Origin: Bacillota bacterium
Lineage (GTDB): Bacteria; Bacillota; Clostridia; Lachnospirales; Lachnospiraceae
Direction: 5' to 3'
Assembly: GCA_023442465.1 (NCBI GenBank)
Contig: JAEZZQ010000036.1
Location: 1-64,000 of the forward strand
Length of the DNA stretch: 64,000 bases
Within the stretch, counting starts at the first letter, position 1. Every line of letters starts with the position of its first letter. Under the pieces are notes generated by a model. That model made no database searches and was not told where the DNA came from. It saw nothing but the letters and a program-made list of their open reading frames with translations. Position numbers and translations under genes: made by a program. Below, piece by piece: positions 16,444 through 25,120 of the stretch.

Positions 16444-17469
16444 ATGGAAAAGAAAAATCTGGACTGGGCAAACATTGGTTTTGGTTATATTGAGACAGAT
16501 AAAAGATATGTCTCCAATTACAAGGACGGAGCATGGGATGCAGGCGTCCTGACAGAAGATTCCATGGTCACCATCAGTGAATGTGCAGGTGTGCTGCAGT
16601 ATGCGCAGACGATATTTGAAGGAATGAAGGCATATACTACGGAGGACGGGCGCATTGTTACTTTCCGCCCCGATTTGAACGCCGCGCGCATGGAGGATTC
16701 GGCAAAGCGGCTGGAGATGCCTGTTTTCCCGCAGGAGCGTTTCGTTGACGCGGTAGTGCAGACTGTTGCAGCTAATAAAGCATACGTTCCTCCTTTTGGT
16801 TCAGGAGCGACATTATATTTGAGACCTTATATGTTCGGAAGCAATGCCGTAATCGGGGTAAAGCCGGCATGCGAGTATCAGTTCAGAGTGTTCTCCACTC
16901 CGGTAGGGCCGTATTTTAAAGGCGGTGTAAAGCCCCTGACCATCTGTGTCAGCGATTTCGACCGTGCGGCGCCGAATGGAACGGGACATATCAAGGCAGG
17001 GCTTAACTATGCGATGAGCCTTCATGCGATTGTATCCGCCCATAAGAACGGATTCGATGAAAATATGTATCTGGATGCGGCTACGAAGACGAAGGTGGAA
17101 GAGACCGGCGGCGCTAACTTCTTGTTCATTACGAAGGATAACAAGGTGGTAACGCCCAAATCTGACAGCATTCTTCCGTCTATTACAAGGCGTTCCCTCA
17201 TGTATGTAGCAAAGGAATATCTGGGACTGGAAGTGGAAGAGCGCGAGGTTTATCTGGAGGAAGTGAAGGATTTTGCGGAGTGCGGGCTTTGCGGCACGGC
17301 AGCGGTTATTTCTCCGGTAGGAAAAATCGTGGATCATGGCAAGGAAATCTGCCTGCCCAGCGGCATGGGCGATATGGGACCGGTTACGAAGAAGCTGTTT
17401 GATACCTTAACGGGAATCCAGATGGGTAAAATTGAAGCACCTAAGGGATGGCTTGTGGAGATTGAATAA
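16444..17469 (+). CDS. ilvE: Branched-chain amino acid aminotransferase
   Basis: 341 aa, class IV PLP fold, type II BCAT. The PLP lysine is in NGTGHIKAGLNYAMSLHA; EETGGANFLFI and CGTAAVISPVG are the cofactor phosphate loops. Interconverts Leu/Ile/Val and their 2-oxo acids. Strong site AGAGGAG before ATG. Stands alone between folA and a terminator. Confidence 0.94.
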   Translation: MEKKNLDWANIGFGYIETDKRYVSNYKDGAWDAGVLTEDSMVTISECAGVLQYAQTIFEGMKAYTTEDGRIVTFRPDLNAARMEDSAKRLEMPVFPQERFVDAVVQTVAANKAYVPPFGSGATLYLRPYMFGSNAVIGVKPACEYQFRVFSTPVGPYFKGGVKPLTICVSDFDRAAPNGTGHIKAGLNYAMSLHAIVSAHKNGFDENMYLDAATKTKVEETGGANFLFITKDNKVVTPKSDSILPSITRRSLMYVAKEYLGLEVEEREVYLEEVKDFAECGLCGTAAVISPVGKIVDHGKEICLPSGMGDMGPVTKKLFDTLTGIQMGKIEAPKGWLVEIE

Positions 17470-17555
17470 AGATTTTATACGGTGGTAACAGCAGCAATAA
17501 AGTAACAGATATAGAAGTTAAGATTTGTGATATAGAATAAAATAGATGTCTATGG

Positions 17556-17600
17556 GGGCTGTAGAATTAATGTGCAAACGTTAATATACGGCCCTTTTTT
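17556..17600 (+). terminator. Rho-independent terminator after ilvE
   Basis: A long imperfect hairpin: GGGC at 17556-17559 pairs with GCCC at 17591-17594, with an inner ATTAA/TTAAT stem, and is followed by six T. Confidence 0.75.
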
Positions 17601-17821
17601 AATCAGAAGAAAGGACTAAAATATTTGTGTTGTCCTAATAATTTATTAAATATCGGGATTAAAAATGCAGGGAAGGGCAGAATGTGCTATTCTTTATATG
17701 TAACAAAATTAAAAAAGCCGGCAGTAAAAAACTATCGGAGGAGTCAGATAAATAATTCAAATAAGAATGGAAGATAAAAAGCCGGACAAAAAGACGAGAT
17801 AAGAAAAGGCAGGAAAGCAAA
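17601..17821. other. Intergenic stretch before the PHP gene
   Basis: 221 bases, A-rich, no coding frame with a usable start. A GGAGGAGTCAG at 17737 resembles a ribosome binding site but no start codon follows at a suitable distance. It presumably holds the promoter of the PHP-sbcDC operon, which I could not place with confidence. Confidence 0.4.
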
Positions 17822-18583
17822 GTGCAAAAAATAAAACTATTAGAGGAATACCCTTATTTATATGAGACCCATCTGCATACCTCACAAAGCAGCGCATGTG
17901 CGCGCAGTACCGGGGCAGAAATGGCGAAGGTCTGCAAGGAGGCAGGCTATACCGGAATTATCGTGACGGACCACAATTGGGGCGGCAATACAGCGGTATA
18001 CCGGACGAAGCCATGGAGGGAATGGGTGAATGAATTTGTAAAGGGCTATGAGGATGCAAAATTCATGGGTGATAAGATAGGCCTGGATGTCTTTTTCGGA
18101 TATGAAGCAGGATTTCAGGGAACGGAATTTCTCATTTATGGAGTGGATAAAGATTTTATGTTAACTCATCCTGAACTGAGACAGGCATCTGTGGAGGAGC
18201 AGTACAGGCTGGTAAAGCAGGCAGGCGGCATGGTGATACACGCCCATCCGTTTCGGGAAGAATTCTATATTCCCAAAATAAGGCTGTACCCTGATCATGT
18301 AGATGGGGTGGAGGGGATCAATGCCACTCACTCCAATAAAAAGAGCAAATCCCATTACGATCCGGCTTTCGATCAGAGGGCGATCGCTTATGCGAGAGAG
18401 AATCGCCTTCCGATGACTGCCGGTTCCGATATCCATATGACGGCGCTGCTGGGCGGCGGAGTTGCTTTTAAACGGAAGCTGGCAGATATTCACGACTTCA
18501 TAAAGGCAGTATCGGGGGGAGAAGATTATTTGCTGACCAATGGTGACAAGTGGTTCAAGAAGGACGGGGAGTTATATTTATGA
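17822..18583 (+). CDS. PHP-domain metal-dependent phosphoesterase
   Basis: 253 aa. Metal ligands occur in the standard order: ETHLHTSQSS, VTDHNWGG, GYEAGFQG, VIHAHPFREEF and AGSDIHM. The PHP family includes histidinol phosphatase, polymerase proofreading domains and 3'-5' exonuclease/AMP phosphatases. GTG start at 17822. The stop overlaps the sbcD start (ATGA), so the two are translationally coupled; a role in clearing nucleotides or DNA ends produced by SbcCD is possible but is only inferred from position. Confidence 0.85.
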   Translation: MQKIKLLEEYPYLYETHLHTSQSSACARSTGAEMAKVCKEAGYTGIIVTDHNWGGNTAVYRTKPWREWVNEFVKGYEDAKFMGDKIGLDVFFGYEAGFQGTEFLIYGVDKDFMLTHPELRQASVEEQYRLVKQAGGMVIHAHPFREEFYIPKIRLYPDHVDGVEGINATHSNKKSKSHYDPAFDQRAIAYARENRLPMTAGSDIHMTALLGGGVAFKRKLADIHDFIKAVSGGEDYLLTNGDKWFKKDGELYL

Positions 18584-19713
18584 GGTTTCTGCATACGGGC
18601 GATTTGCATCTTGGAAAAACGGTTAATGATTTTTCCATGATAGCGGACCAGAAGTATATTCTGGAGCAGATTACGGATATGGTAAAAAAAGAGGCTGCAG
18701 AGGTGTTAGTGATCGCAGGAGATGTATATGACAGAGCAATTCCTCCGGCTGAAGCAGTGACGCTGTTAAACGATTTTCTTACGCAGATGGTGCAGCTTGG
18801 AGTTACGGTGCTTATGATAAGCGGCAATCACGATTCACCGGAACGTGTAAGCTTCGCAGAAGAAATACTGAAAGAAAAAGGGGTATATATAGCCGGAATA
18901 TATAAAGATAGCTTAAAAAAGGTTCCCTTCTTTGATGAATATGGGGAAGTAACCTTTGTTTTGTTACCCTTTATAAAGCCGGCGGTTATCGGTGCCAGAA
19001 CCAATGGGGAAGCGGTGGAGAAGCTGCTTGCGGCGGAGGAGGAAAAAGAGGGAACCCGCCGCGTGCTGGTCAGCCATTTCTTCGTTACCGACTGCGGCAG
19101 GGAGCCGGAGCTTTCCGACGGGGAGACGACGATACATGTCGGGGGACTGGATAATGTGGAGGCTTCCCTTTTTGACGGCTTTGATTACGTGGCGCTGGGC
19201 CATATACATAAGCCGCAGAGAATCGGAGAAAAACAGGTTTATTATGCGGGGGCGCCGTTAGCCTATTCCTTTTCTGAGGCAGGGCGGCAGAAAACAGTGA
19301 ATCTGGTAGAGATAAAAGGAGAGGGGGATATTACGGTAAAGCAGCTTCCCCTCACACCGCTGCATGAAATGCGTAAAATCAGGGGAAGAATGGAGGAACT
19401 GATGGCGGATGAGGTGGCGGAAGCGGCGAACCGGTTCGATTATATTCAGGCCCAGCTTACCAATGAAGAGGAATTGATCGACCCTATCGGCACCTTGCGA
19501 AGCGTTTATCCGAACATCATGCAGATCGTGCTTATGAAAAACGAAAACAGGGGAAATCCGGAATATGAAAGCAGGGCGGTGGAAAGACGCAAGAGCATTC
19601 CTGAGCTGTTTGCCGGATTTTATCAGATGGTGCGAAACGAAGAGCCGGATGAAGAACGCATGGAAATTATTCTGGAAACGGCAAAGGAGACGGAAGGAGA
19701 GCAGGAAATATGA
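18580..19713 (+). CDS. sbcD: Exonuclease SbcCD, nuclease subunit SbcD (Mre11-like)
   Basis: 377 aa. Calcineurin-like phosphoesterase motifs: HTGDLHLGK, AGDVYDRAIPP, ISGNHDSPER, VSHFFV and ALGHIHKPQ, giving the two-Mn2+ site. Mre11-type nuclease that with SbcC opens hairpins and trims blocked DNA ends. ATG 18580 overlaps the PHP stop; an in-frame start at 18550 lies within the PHP gene and was rejected. Confidence 0.95.
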   Translation: MRFLHTGDLHLGKTVNDFSMIADQKYILEQITDMVKKEAAEVLVIAGDVYDRAIPPAEAVTLLNDFLTQMVQLGVTVLMISGNHDSPERVSFAEEILKEKGVYIAGIYKDSLKKVPFFDEYGEVTFVLLPFIKPAVIGARTNGEAVEKLLAAEEEKEGTRRVLVSHFFVTDCGREPELSDGETTIHVGGLDNVEASLFDGFDYVALGHIHKPQRIGEKQVYYAGAPLAYSFSEAGRQKTVNLVEIKGEGDITVKQLPLTPLHEMRKIRGRMEELMADEVAEAANRFDYIQAQLTNEEELIDPIGTLRSVYPNIMQIVLMKNENRGNPEYESRAVERRKSIPELFAGFYQMVRNEEPDEERMEIILETAKETEGEQEI

Positions 19714-22331
19714 AACCGGAGATTTTGATACTTTCCGGATGGGGGCCGTATAGGGACAAGGTGGAGGTAGACTTTACCCGGTTGGAGGAGAGGGGGCTTT
19801 TCCTTATTACGGGGGCTACCGGAGCGGGGAAGACCACTCTTTTCGATGCGATTACTTATGCTCTCTACGGGTACTTAAGCGGTGAGATGAGAGAAAAGAA
19901 CAGCGTGCGCAGCGATTTCGCAGGTGCCGATACCGCTACCTTCGTGGAGCTTGAGATGCGGCATGGAGATAAAGAATACCGTATCGTTCGCAATCCCGAA
20001 TACCTCCGCCCAAAGAGGAGGCAGAGCGGCAGCGGAGAGCTTACCAAGGAAAAGGAAAATGCAGTGCTGTATATGCCGGACGGCAGCGTGATACAAGGCA
20101 GCAGCGAGGTGAACCGAAAGCTGCAGGAAATTCTCGTGCTGGACTATCGCCAGTACAAACAGATTTCCATGATAGCCCAAGGGGAGTTCGCCAGGCTTCT
20201 GTCGGCATCTCCTGCAGAAAAGACAAGAATTTTCAGAGAGATATTTTCTACGGCCGTATACGATAAATTTGCGGGAATCCTGCGCAGCCGCTCCAATGAG
20301 CTGTACAAGCAGGTAATGGAATGCAGACACCGCATGGAGGAGGATGTCCATATGCTTTCCTCAAGTGAAACGGAAGATAATGAGGAACTTTCCGCTCTTT
20401 TATCAGGGGAAAGCTACCGTTATGATAAGATCATCGACTGCCTGGGAGAAGCGCTTTCCGGGCATGAGGAAGCTTTTTCGCAGGCAGAGAAGGCATATAT
20501 GGCCGTGGAGAAGGAAATTACTGTTCTGATGGAAACGATAAGTCTTGGAGAGCAAATAAACGGTAAGTTTCTCAAGCTGGAAAAGGAAAAGGAAACGCTC
20601 CGCGTCTTAAAGGAAGACCAAGATGAAATCGATAAAAAAGCGATGGAACTGAAAAAAGCCAGGGCAGCAGCTGGGCTTAACGGAGATTATATTGGAAGCG
20701 AAAATGAAAAGAAGCTTCTAACGTCCCTGTTACAAAAGGAGCAGGAGGAGAAAACGGAGCTGGAAAGGCTGATAAGCAGGAGAAAGGAACTGCGTCCCCT
20801 TTATGATAAAAAAGATAGGATAACTGCGGCTTACGAAGGCAGGAATGCCTATGAAGGGAAAAAGAAGCTTCTGGCAGAGGTAACGGAGCAAAGGACAAAA
20901 AAAGAGGAAGAATTATGTAAACTTCAAAAGGAATATCTGGAAAAGGAAGCGGCGGCGGAAGGAAAAAAGGAAGCGTATGAAGCGGCAGATAGGATTTACA
21001 AGAGGGCAGCGGTGGGCATCGCAGCGAGGCTTTTGAAGGAAGGAGAACCCTGTCCGGTCTGCGGTTCTTACGACCATCCTCATATTGCAGAGATAACCAA
21101 GGATGTTCCGGATGAAGAAAAGCTGAAAGCTCTTAGGGATAATTATCAAAAGGCGAATCGCAGTCTTATGGAAATTCACGGAAAGACTTCTTCCTGCAAA
21201 GGAGAGGTGCAGGGGAGGCTGGAGCAGGAAGAAGACGTAAAGAGACAGCTAAAGGAGGTTTCCGCGGCGTTGGAAGGAACGGAGAAAGACGTTTTAGAAG
21301 TAGTGGATGAGATGTCCCATGCAGAATATGAGAAGATTGTTGTCCTGTACCAAAGAATTCAGGTGCAGATGGAAGAAAGGGCGGCAGCCTGCGGAAAGAT
21401 AGCACAGGAAATCATTGTCCAGAGAAAGCGGACACAGGAAGCGCAAGACTTCTTTGAAGGAAAGTATAAGGCGGCGGGCTTTCCGGATTTCCAAAGCTTT
21501 AGGCAGAGTGTGAGAAGCGATGCACAAATAGAATTTCTGGAGAATGAAATCAACGATTATTATAGAAAAATAGAGGCCTCCGAGCGTATGATCTCTCATT
21601 TGCAAGAAGAAACCAAGGGGGAAAAGACAGCGGATATCGGGATACTTAAGGAGGCACTGAAAGAGAAACGGGAAGAAAGGCAGTCGGCGATTTCCTTGCA
21701 GAATAAATGGAATTACCGTTTGCAGGAGGTGAAAAAGATCAGGAAGTCCCTTAAGGAAAAACAGGAGCGCCTACAGGGATTGAACCGGAAATACGGAGCG
21801 GTAAAGGATCTGGATAATCTGGCATCGGGGAACAATCCAAAAAGACTTGTATTTGAACAATATGTGCTGGCCGGATATTTCGAAGAAATCCTTCGGGCGG
21901 CAAATGTCAGGCTTTCCAAGATGACGGGCGGACGCTTTGAGCTTTCCAGAGCGGAAGAGGTGAGCGACGGCAGGACGAAAGACAATCTGGAAATGCAGGT
22001 GTTCGATTACTATACGGGGAAATATCGTTCGGTAAAAACACTGTCCGGCGGGGAATCCTTCAAGGCATCCCTATCCCTTGCACTGGGTATGAGCGACGTA
22101 ATTCAAAGCTACAGCGGAGGCATTCGTGTAGAAACGCTCTTTATTGACGAAGGCTTCGGCTCTCTGGATGCAGAATCGTTGGAGCAGGCATGTCAGACAC
22201 TCATGTCATTAGTGGAAAAGGATCGCTTAATAGGAATTATTTCCCATGTCCCCGAGCTATCGGAGAAGATAGAAAAACAAATAGTGGTTACAAAAACAAA
22301 TGTAGGCAGCAGTATAAAGGTTATGGTATAA
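19710..22331 (+). CDS. sbcC: Exonuclease SbcCD, ATPase subunit SbcC (Rad50-like)
   Basis: 873 aa, somewhat shorter than E. coli SbcC. N-terminal Walker A GATGAGKTTLFDAI, long Glu/Lys-rich coiled coils (about residues 190-700), zinc-hook CPVCGSYDHPH near residue 447, then ABC signature LSGGESFKASLSLALG and Walker B TLFIDEGFGSLD. The ATPase opens the SbcD active site. ATG overlaps the sbcD stop by four bases, typical for this pair. Confidence 0.95.
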   Translation: MKPEILILSGWGPYRDKVEVDFTRLEERGLFLITGATGAGKTTLFDAITYALYGYLSGEMREKNSVRSDFAGADTATFVELEMRHGDKEYRIVRNPEYLRPKRRQSGSGELTKEKENAVLYMPDGSVIQGSSEVNRKLQEILVLDYRQYKQISMIAQGEFARLLSASPAEKTRIFREIFSTAVYDKFAGILRSRSNELYKQVMECRHRMEEDVHMLSSSETEDNEELSALLSGESYRYDKIIDCLGEALSGHEEAFSQAEKAYMAVEKEITVLMETISLGEQINGKFLKLEKEKETLRVLKEDQDEIDKKAMELKKARAAAGLNGDYIGSENEKKLLTSLLQKEQEEKTELERLISRRKELRPLYDKKDRITAAYEGRNAYEGKKKLLAEVTEQRTKKEEELCKLQKEYLEKEAAAEGKKEAYEAADRIYKRAAVGIAARLLKEGEPCPVCGSYDHPHIAEITKDVPDEEKLKALRDNYQKANRSLMEIHGKTSSCKGEVQGRLEQEEDVKRQLKEVSAALEGTEKDVLEVVDEMSHAEYEKIVVLYQRIQVQMEERAAACGKIAQEIIVQRKRTQEAQDFFEGKYKAAGFPDFQSFRQSVRSDAQIEFLENEINDYYRKIEASERMISHLQEETKGEKTADIGILKEALKEKREERQSAISLQNKWNYRLQEVKKIRKSLKEKQERLQGLNRKYGAVKDLDNLASGNNPKRLVFEQYVLAGYFEEILRAANVRLSKMTGGRFELSRAEEVSDGRTKDNLEMQVFDYYTGKYRSVKTLSGGESFKASLSLALGMSDVIQSYSGGIRVETLFIDEGFGSLDAESLEQACQTLMSLVEKDRLIGIISHVPELSEKIEKQIVVTKTNVGSSIKVMV

Positions 22332-22394
22332 TATTTGCGGATATTTGGCATAACAACGAACTATGAATAATTGAGGAAGTATGAGGTATATCGA

Positions 22395-23798
22395 ATGGAA
22401 AAAAACTATGATGTGATTATAATAGGCGCAGGCCCGGGAGGAATTTTCTGCGCATATGAGCTGGCGGATAAAAACAAGGATTTGAAGGTTCTGGTGGTGG
22501 AAAAAGGACGCTCCATCGAAAAGAGGAACTGCCCCAAGCGTGTGACCAAGCAGTGTGTAGGGTGCAAACCTTGCTCCATTACCACGGGTTTTGCAGGTGC
22601 GGGAGCATTTTCTGACGGAAAACTGTCCTTGTCTCCCGATGTGGGCGGCAATCTTCCTGCCATTTTGGGTTATGACGAGACGCTGAAGCTGATCGGAGAA
22701 TCGGACGGCGTCTACTTGAAGTTCGGCGCAGATGAAAGCGTGTACGGTGTGGACAAGGAAAAGGAAATACGCGAAATAAGAAGGAAGGCCATCAATGCCA
22801 ACTTGAAGCTGATAGAATGCCCGATCCGTCACCTTGGCACGGAAGAAGGTTACAAGATTTATTCCAAGCTGCAGCATCATCTGGAGGAGGAAGGCGTTCA
22901 TCTGATGTTTAATACGATGGTGGAGCAGATACTCGTGGAGGATGGCAAAGCGGTAGGAATCGTTACCGATAAAGGCGAATCCTATTATGCCGGAGAAATC
23001 GTTTCGGCCGTGGGCCGGGAGGGCGCGGACTGGTTCAAGGACAAATGCGATGAGATCGGCATTGAGACTACGCCCGGAACGGTGGATATCGGCGTTCGCG
23101 TGGAAGTACGCGACGAAGTGATGCAATTTTTGAACGAGAATTTGTACGAGGCGAAGCTCGTTTTATATACACCAACCTTCGATGACAAGGTGAGAACTTT
23201 CTGTACCAATCCTTCGGGAGAAGTTGCGACGGAATATTACGAGGGCGGACTTGCGGTTGTAAACGGACACGCATACAAATCCAAGGAGTTTAAGACGAAT
23301 AATACAAACTTTGCGATTCTTGTATCCAAGAATTTTACAAAGCCCTTCAAGACTCCTATCGAATATGGCAAGCAGATTGCGCAGTTGTCCAATATGCTCT
23401 GCGGCGGGAGAATTATGGTACAGACCTTCGGAGACTTTAAGCGGGGCAGGAGGACTACGGAGGAGAGGCTTTGCAGAAACAACTTGATTCCTACGCTGAA
23501 GGATGCGGTGCCGGGAGATTTGTCACTGGTATTTCCTCACAGAATTATGGTGGATATTCAGGAGATGCTGGAGGCGTTAGATAAGGTGACTCCGGGAATT
23601 GCTTCGGATGAAACTCTGCTTTATGGCGTGGAAGTGAAATTCTATTCCAATAAGGTCGTGGTGGATAAGAACTTTGAAACAAGCGTGAAGGGACTTCGCG
23701 CGATCGGTGACGGCGCAGGTGTGACGCGCGGGTTACAGCAGGCCTCGGCGAACGGAATCAGCGTGGCAAGAAGTATATTGAAGGAGATGGAAAGATAA
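22395..23798 (+). CDS. FAD-dependent oxidoreductase of the NAD(P)/FAD protein family
   Basis: 467 aa. N-terminal FAD site YDVIIIGAGPGGIFCAYEL and C-terminal GLRAIGDGAGVTRGLQQASANGISVARSI. CPKRVTKQCVGCKPC near residue 50 is a Cys cluster characteristic of this uncharacterised clostridial/cyanobacterial group of FAD proteins. No partner domain is present and the substrate is unknown. Start ATG 22395 was chosen over TTG 22371, which has no binding site. Confidence 0.85.
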   Translation: MEKNYDVIIIGAGPGGIFCAYELADKNKDLKVLVVEKGRSIEKRNCPKRVTKQCVGCKPCSITTGFAGAGAFSDGKLSLSPDVGGNLPAILGYDETLKLIGESDGVYLKFGADESVYGVDKEKEIREIRRKAINANLKLIECPIRHLGTEEGYKIYSKLQHHLEEEGVHLMFNTMVEQILVEDGKAVGIVTDKGESYYAGEIVSAVGREGADWFKDKCDEIGIETTPGTVDIGVRVEVRDEVMQFLNENLYEAKLVLYTPTFDDKVRTFCTNPSGEVATEYYEGGLAVVNGHAYKSKEFKTNNTNFAILVSKNFTKPFKTPIEYGKQIAQLSNMLCGGRIMVQTFGDFKRGRRTTEERLCRNNLIPTLKDAVPGDLSLVFPHRIMVDIQEMLEALDKVTPGIASDETLLYGVEVKFYSNKVVVDKNFETSVKGLRAIGDGAGVTRGLQQASANGISVARSILKEMER

Positions 23799-23842
23799 GG
23801 GTGTTTGGGTGCGATAAAAAACTATTGAAAAAAAGAAGCGGA

Positions 23843-24910
23843 ATGAGTGGAGAACGCTCATGGAAACAGGCAGCAGCGATTCTTATGATAGTGTGTTTTG
23901 CCGGACTGTTCAGCGCCTGCGGAAATAAGGATGAGAGCGGTACGAAGGTCGTTCTTACTACCGGCTTTGGCAAGGATGAGATATTCCGTATAGAGACAAT
24001 TTCCTGCAAGCTGCCTGAGATCATGGTGTACCTTACCAATTCCCAGAACCAGTATGAAGGCGTGTTCGGCTCCAGCATATGGGATGCGGATATTGAGGGA
24101 ACGACCTTGGAGCAGAATGTGAAGGATACTGCTTTAGCACGCATTGCTCAGATCAAAACGATGAACCTTCTGGCCAAGCAGCATGGTGTGGAGCTGTCCG
24201 AGCAGGAGATGGGGCAGGTGACGGAGGCAGCCGGGGTCTATTATAATTCTCTGAATGAGAAGGAGAAGGAGCTGATGGGGGTGACGGAAGAGACTATCAC
24301 CACTCTGTACCGTGAATATGCGCTGGCGAACAAGGTTTACGGCTATATCATCAAGGACATCAATCCTGAAATCAGCGATGATGAAGCGAGGACGATTACG
24401 GTCCAGCACATCCTGATCAAAACCTATGCGCTGGATGGAACGGGAGCAAAAATTGAATATACGCAGACCGCCAAGGACGATGCCTACGAGAGAGCGCAGG
24501 CAGTTTTAACGCTTGCCAAGGATGGAACTGATTTCGAAGAGCTGATCGAGAAATACAGCGAGGACAATAAAGGAACGTACTCCTTCGGCAAGGGGGATAT
24601 GGAGAAAAGCTTCGAGGATGCGGCATTCAATCTGGAAACGGGAGAGATCAGCGGCATTGTGGAAACGGAATACGGATACCATATCATTAAATGTATAAGT
24701 ACCTTCAATAGGGAAGAGACCGATGCGAATAAGGTGAAGATCGTGGAGGAGCGCAAGAAGGAGGTATTCGGCCAGGAATATGATACCTTTGTGGGCACGC
24801 TGACGAGGAATCTGAACGAAAGCCTTTGGAACAGCGTGACATTCATCCACGATTCGGAAGTGAAGACCTCTAGCTTTTTTGACATATACGGACAGTATTT
24901 TAAAGAATAA
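23843..24910 (+). CDS. PrsA-like foldase lipoprotein (parvulin peptidyl-prolyl isomerase)
   Basis: 355 aa from ATG 23843, or 369 aa from GTG 23801. A signal peptide ends in the lipobox FSAC, so the mature protein is anchored on the outer face of the membrane. A SurA-N-like helical region follows, then the parvulin domain from about VQHILIKTYALDG to FGKGDMEKSFEDAAF and ETEYGYHIIKC. It should help fold secreted proteins. ATG 23843 gives a normal-length signal peptide; the GTG start, directly after the previous stop, would add 14 basic residues. Confidence 0.85.
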   Translation: MSGERSWKQAAAILMIVCFAGLFSACGNKDESGTKVVLTTGFGKDEIFRIETISCKLPEIMVYLTNSQNQYEGVFGSSIWDADIEGTTLEQNVKDTALARIAQIKTMNLLAKQHGVELSEQEMGQVTEAAGVYYNSLNEKEKELMGVTEETITTLYREYALANKVYGYIIKDINPEISDDEARTITVQHILIKTYALDGTGAKIEYTQTAKDDAYERAQAVLTLAKDGTDFEELIEKYSEDNKGTYSFGKGDMEKSFEDAAFNLETGEISGIVETEYGYHIIKCISTFNREETDANKVKIVEERKKEVFGQEYDTFVGTLTRNLNESLWNSVTFIHDSEVKTSSFFDIYGQYFKE

Positions 24911-24975
24911 GTTTTAGTTTACAAAAATTTTAGAAATGCGCAAAGCGGCTTGTATACTGGATAAAATTTGAATTA

Positions 24976-25002
24976 TTAGCACTCATTTTTAATGAGTGCT
25001 AA
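24976..25002 (+). promoter_or_regulatory. CIRCE operator (HrcA site)
   Basis: TTAGCACTC, nine bases, GAGTGCTAA: a perfect match to the CIRCE consensus, the binding site of the heat-shock repressor HrcA. It ends 7 bases before the -35 box of the htpG promoter. Confidence 0.93.
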
Positions 25003-25009
25003 TTTTCTC

Positions 25010-25038
25010 TTGACTTTTTTTATAGAGAGAATTAAAAT
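25010..25038 (+). promoter_or_regulatory. htpG promoter
   Basis: TTGACT at 25010-25015, 17-bp spacer, TAAAAT at 25033-25038. A second possible -10 (TATACT, 24953-24958) lies upstream of CIRCE and would put the operator just after its start point. Confidence 0.65.
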
Positions 25039-25120
25039 TTCATTATGCGGCCGGGAAAGAGGTTTTTGCCGGTCAAAATAGTTTAAAAATGAACAAGATC
25101 AGAAAGGAAAGTGACTTTTT

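Noticed and set aside
22257..23126. 289-residue minus-strand frame over the FAD oxidoreductase
   Set aside because: No binding site, no motif, full overlap with a well-supported gene.
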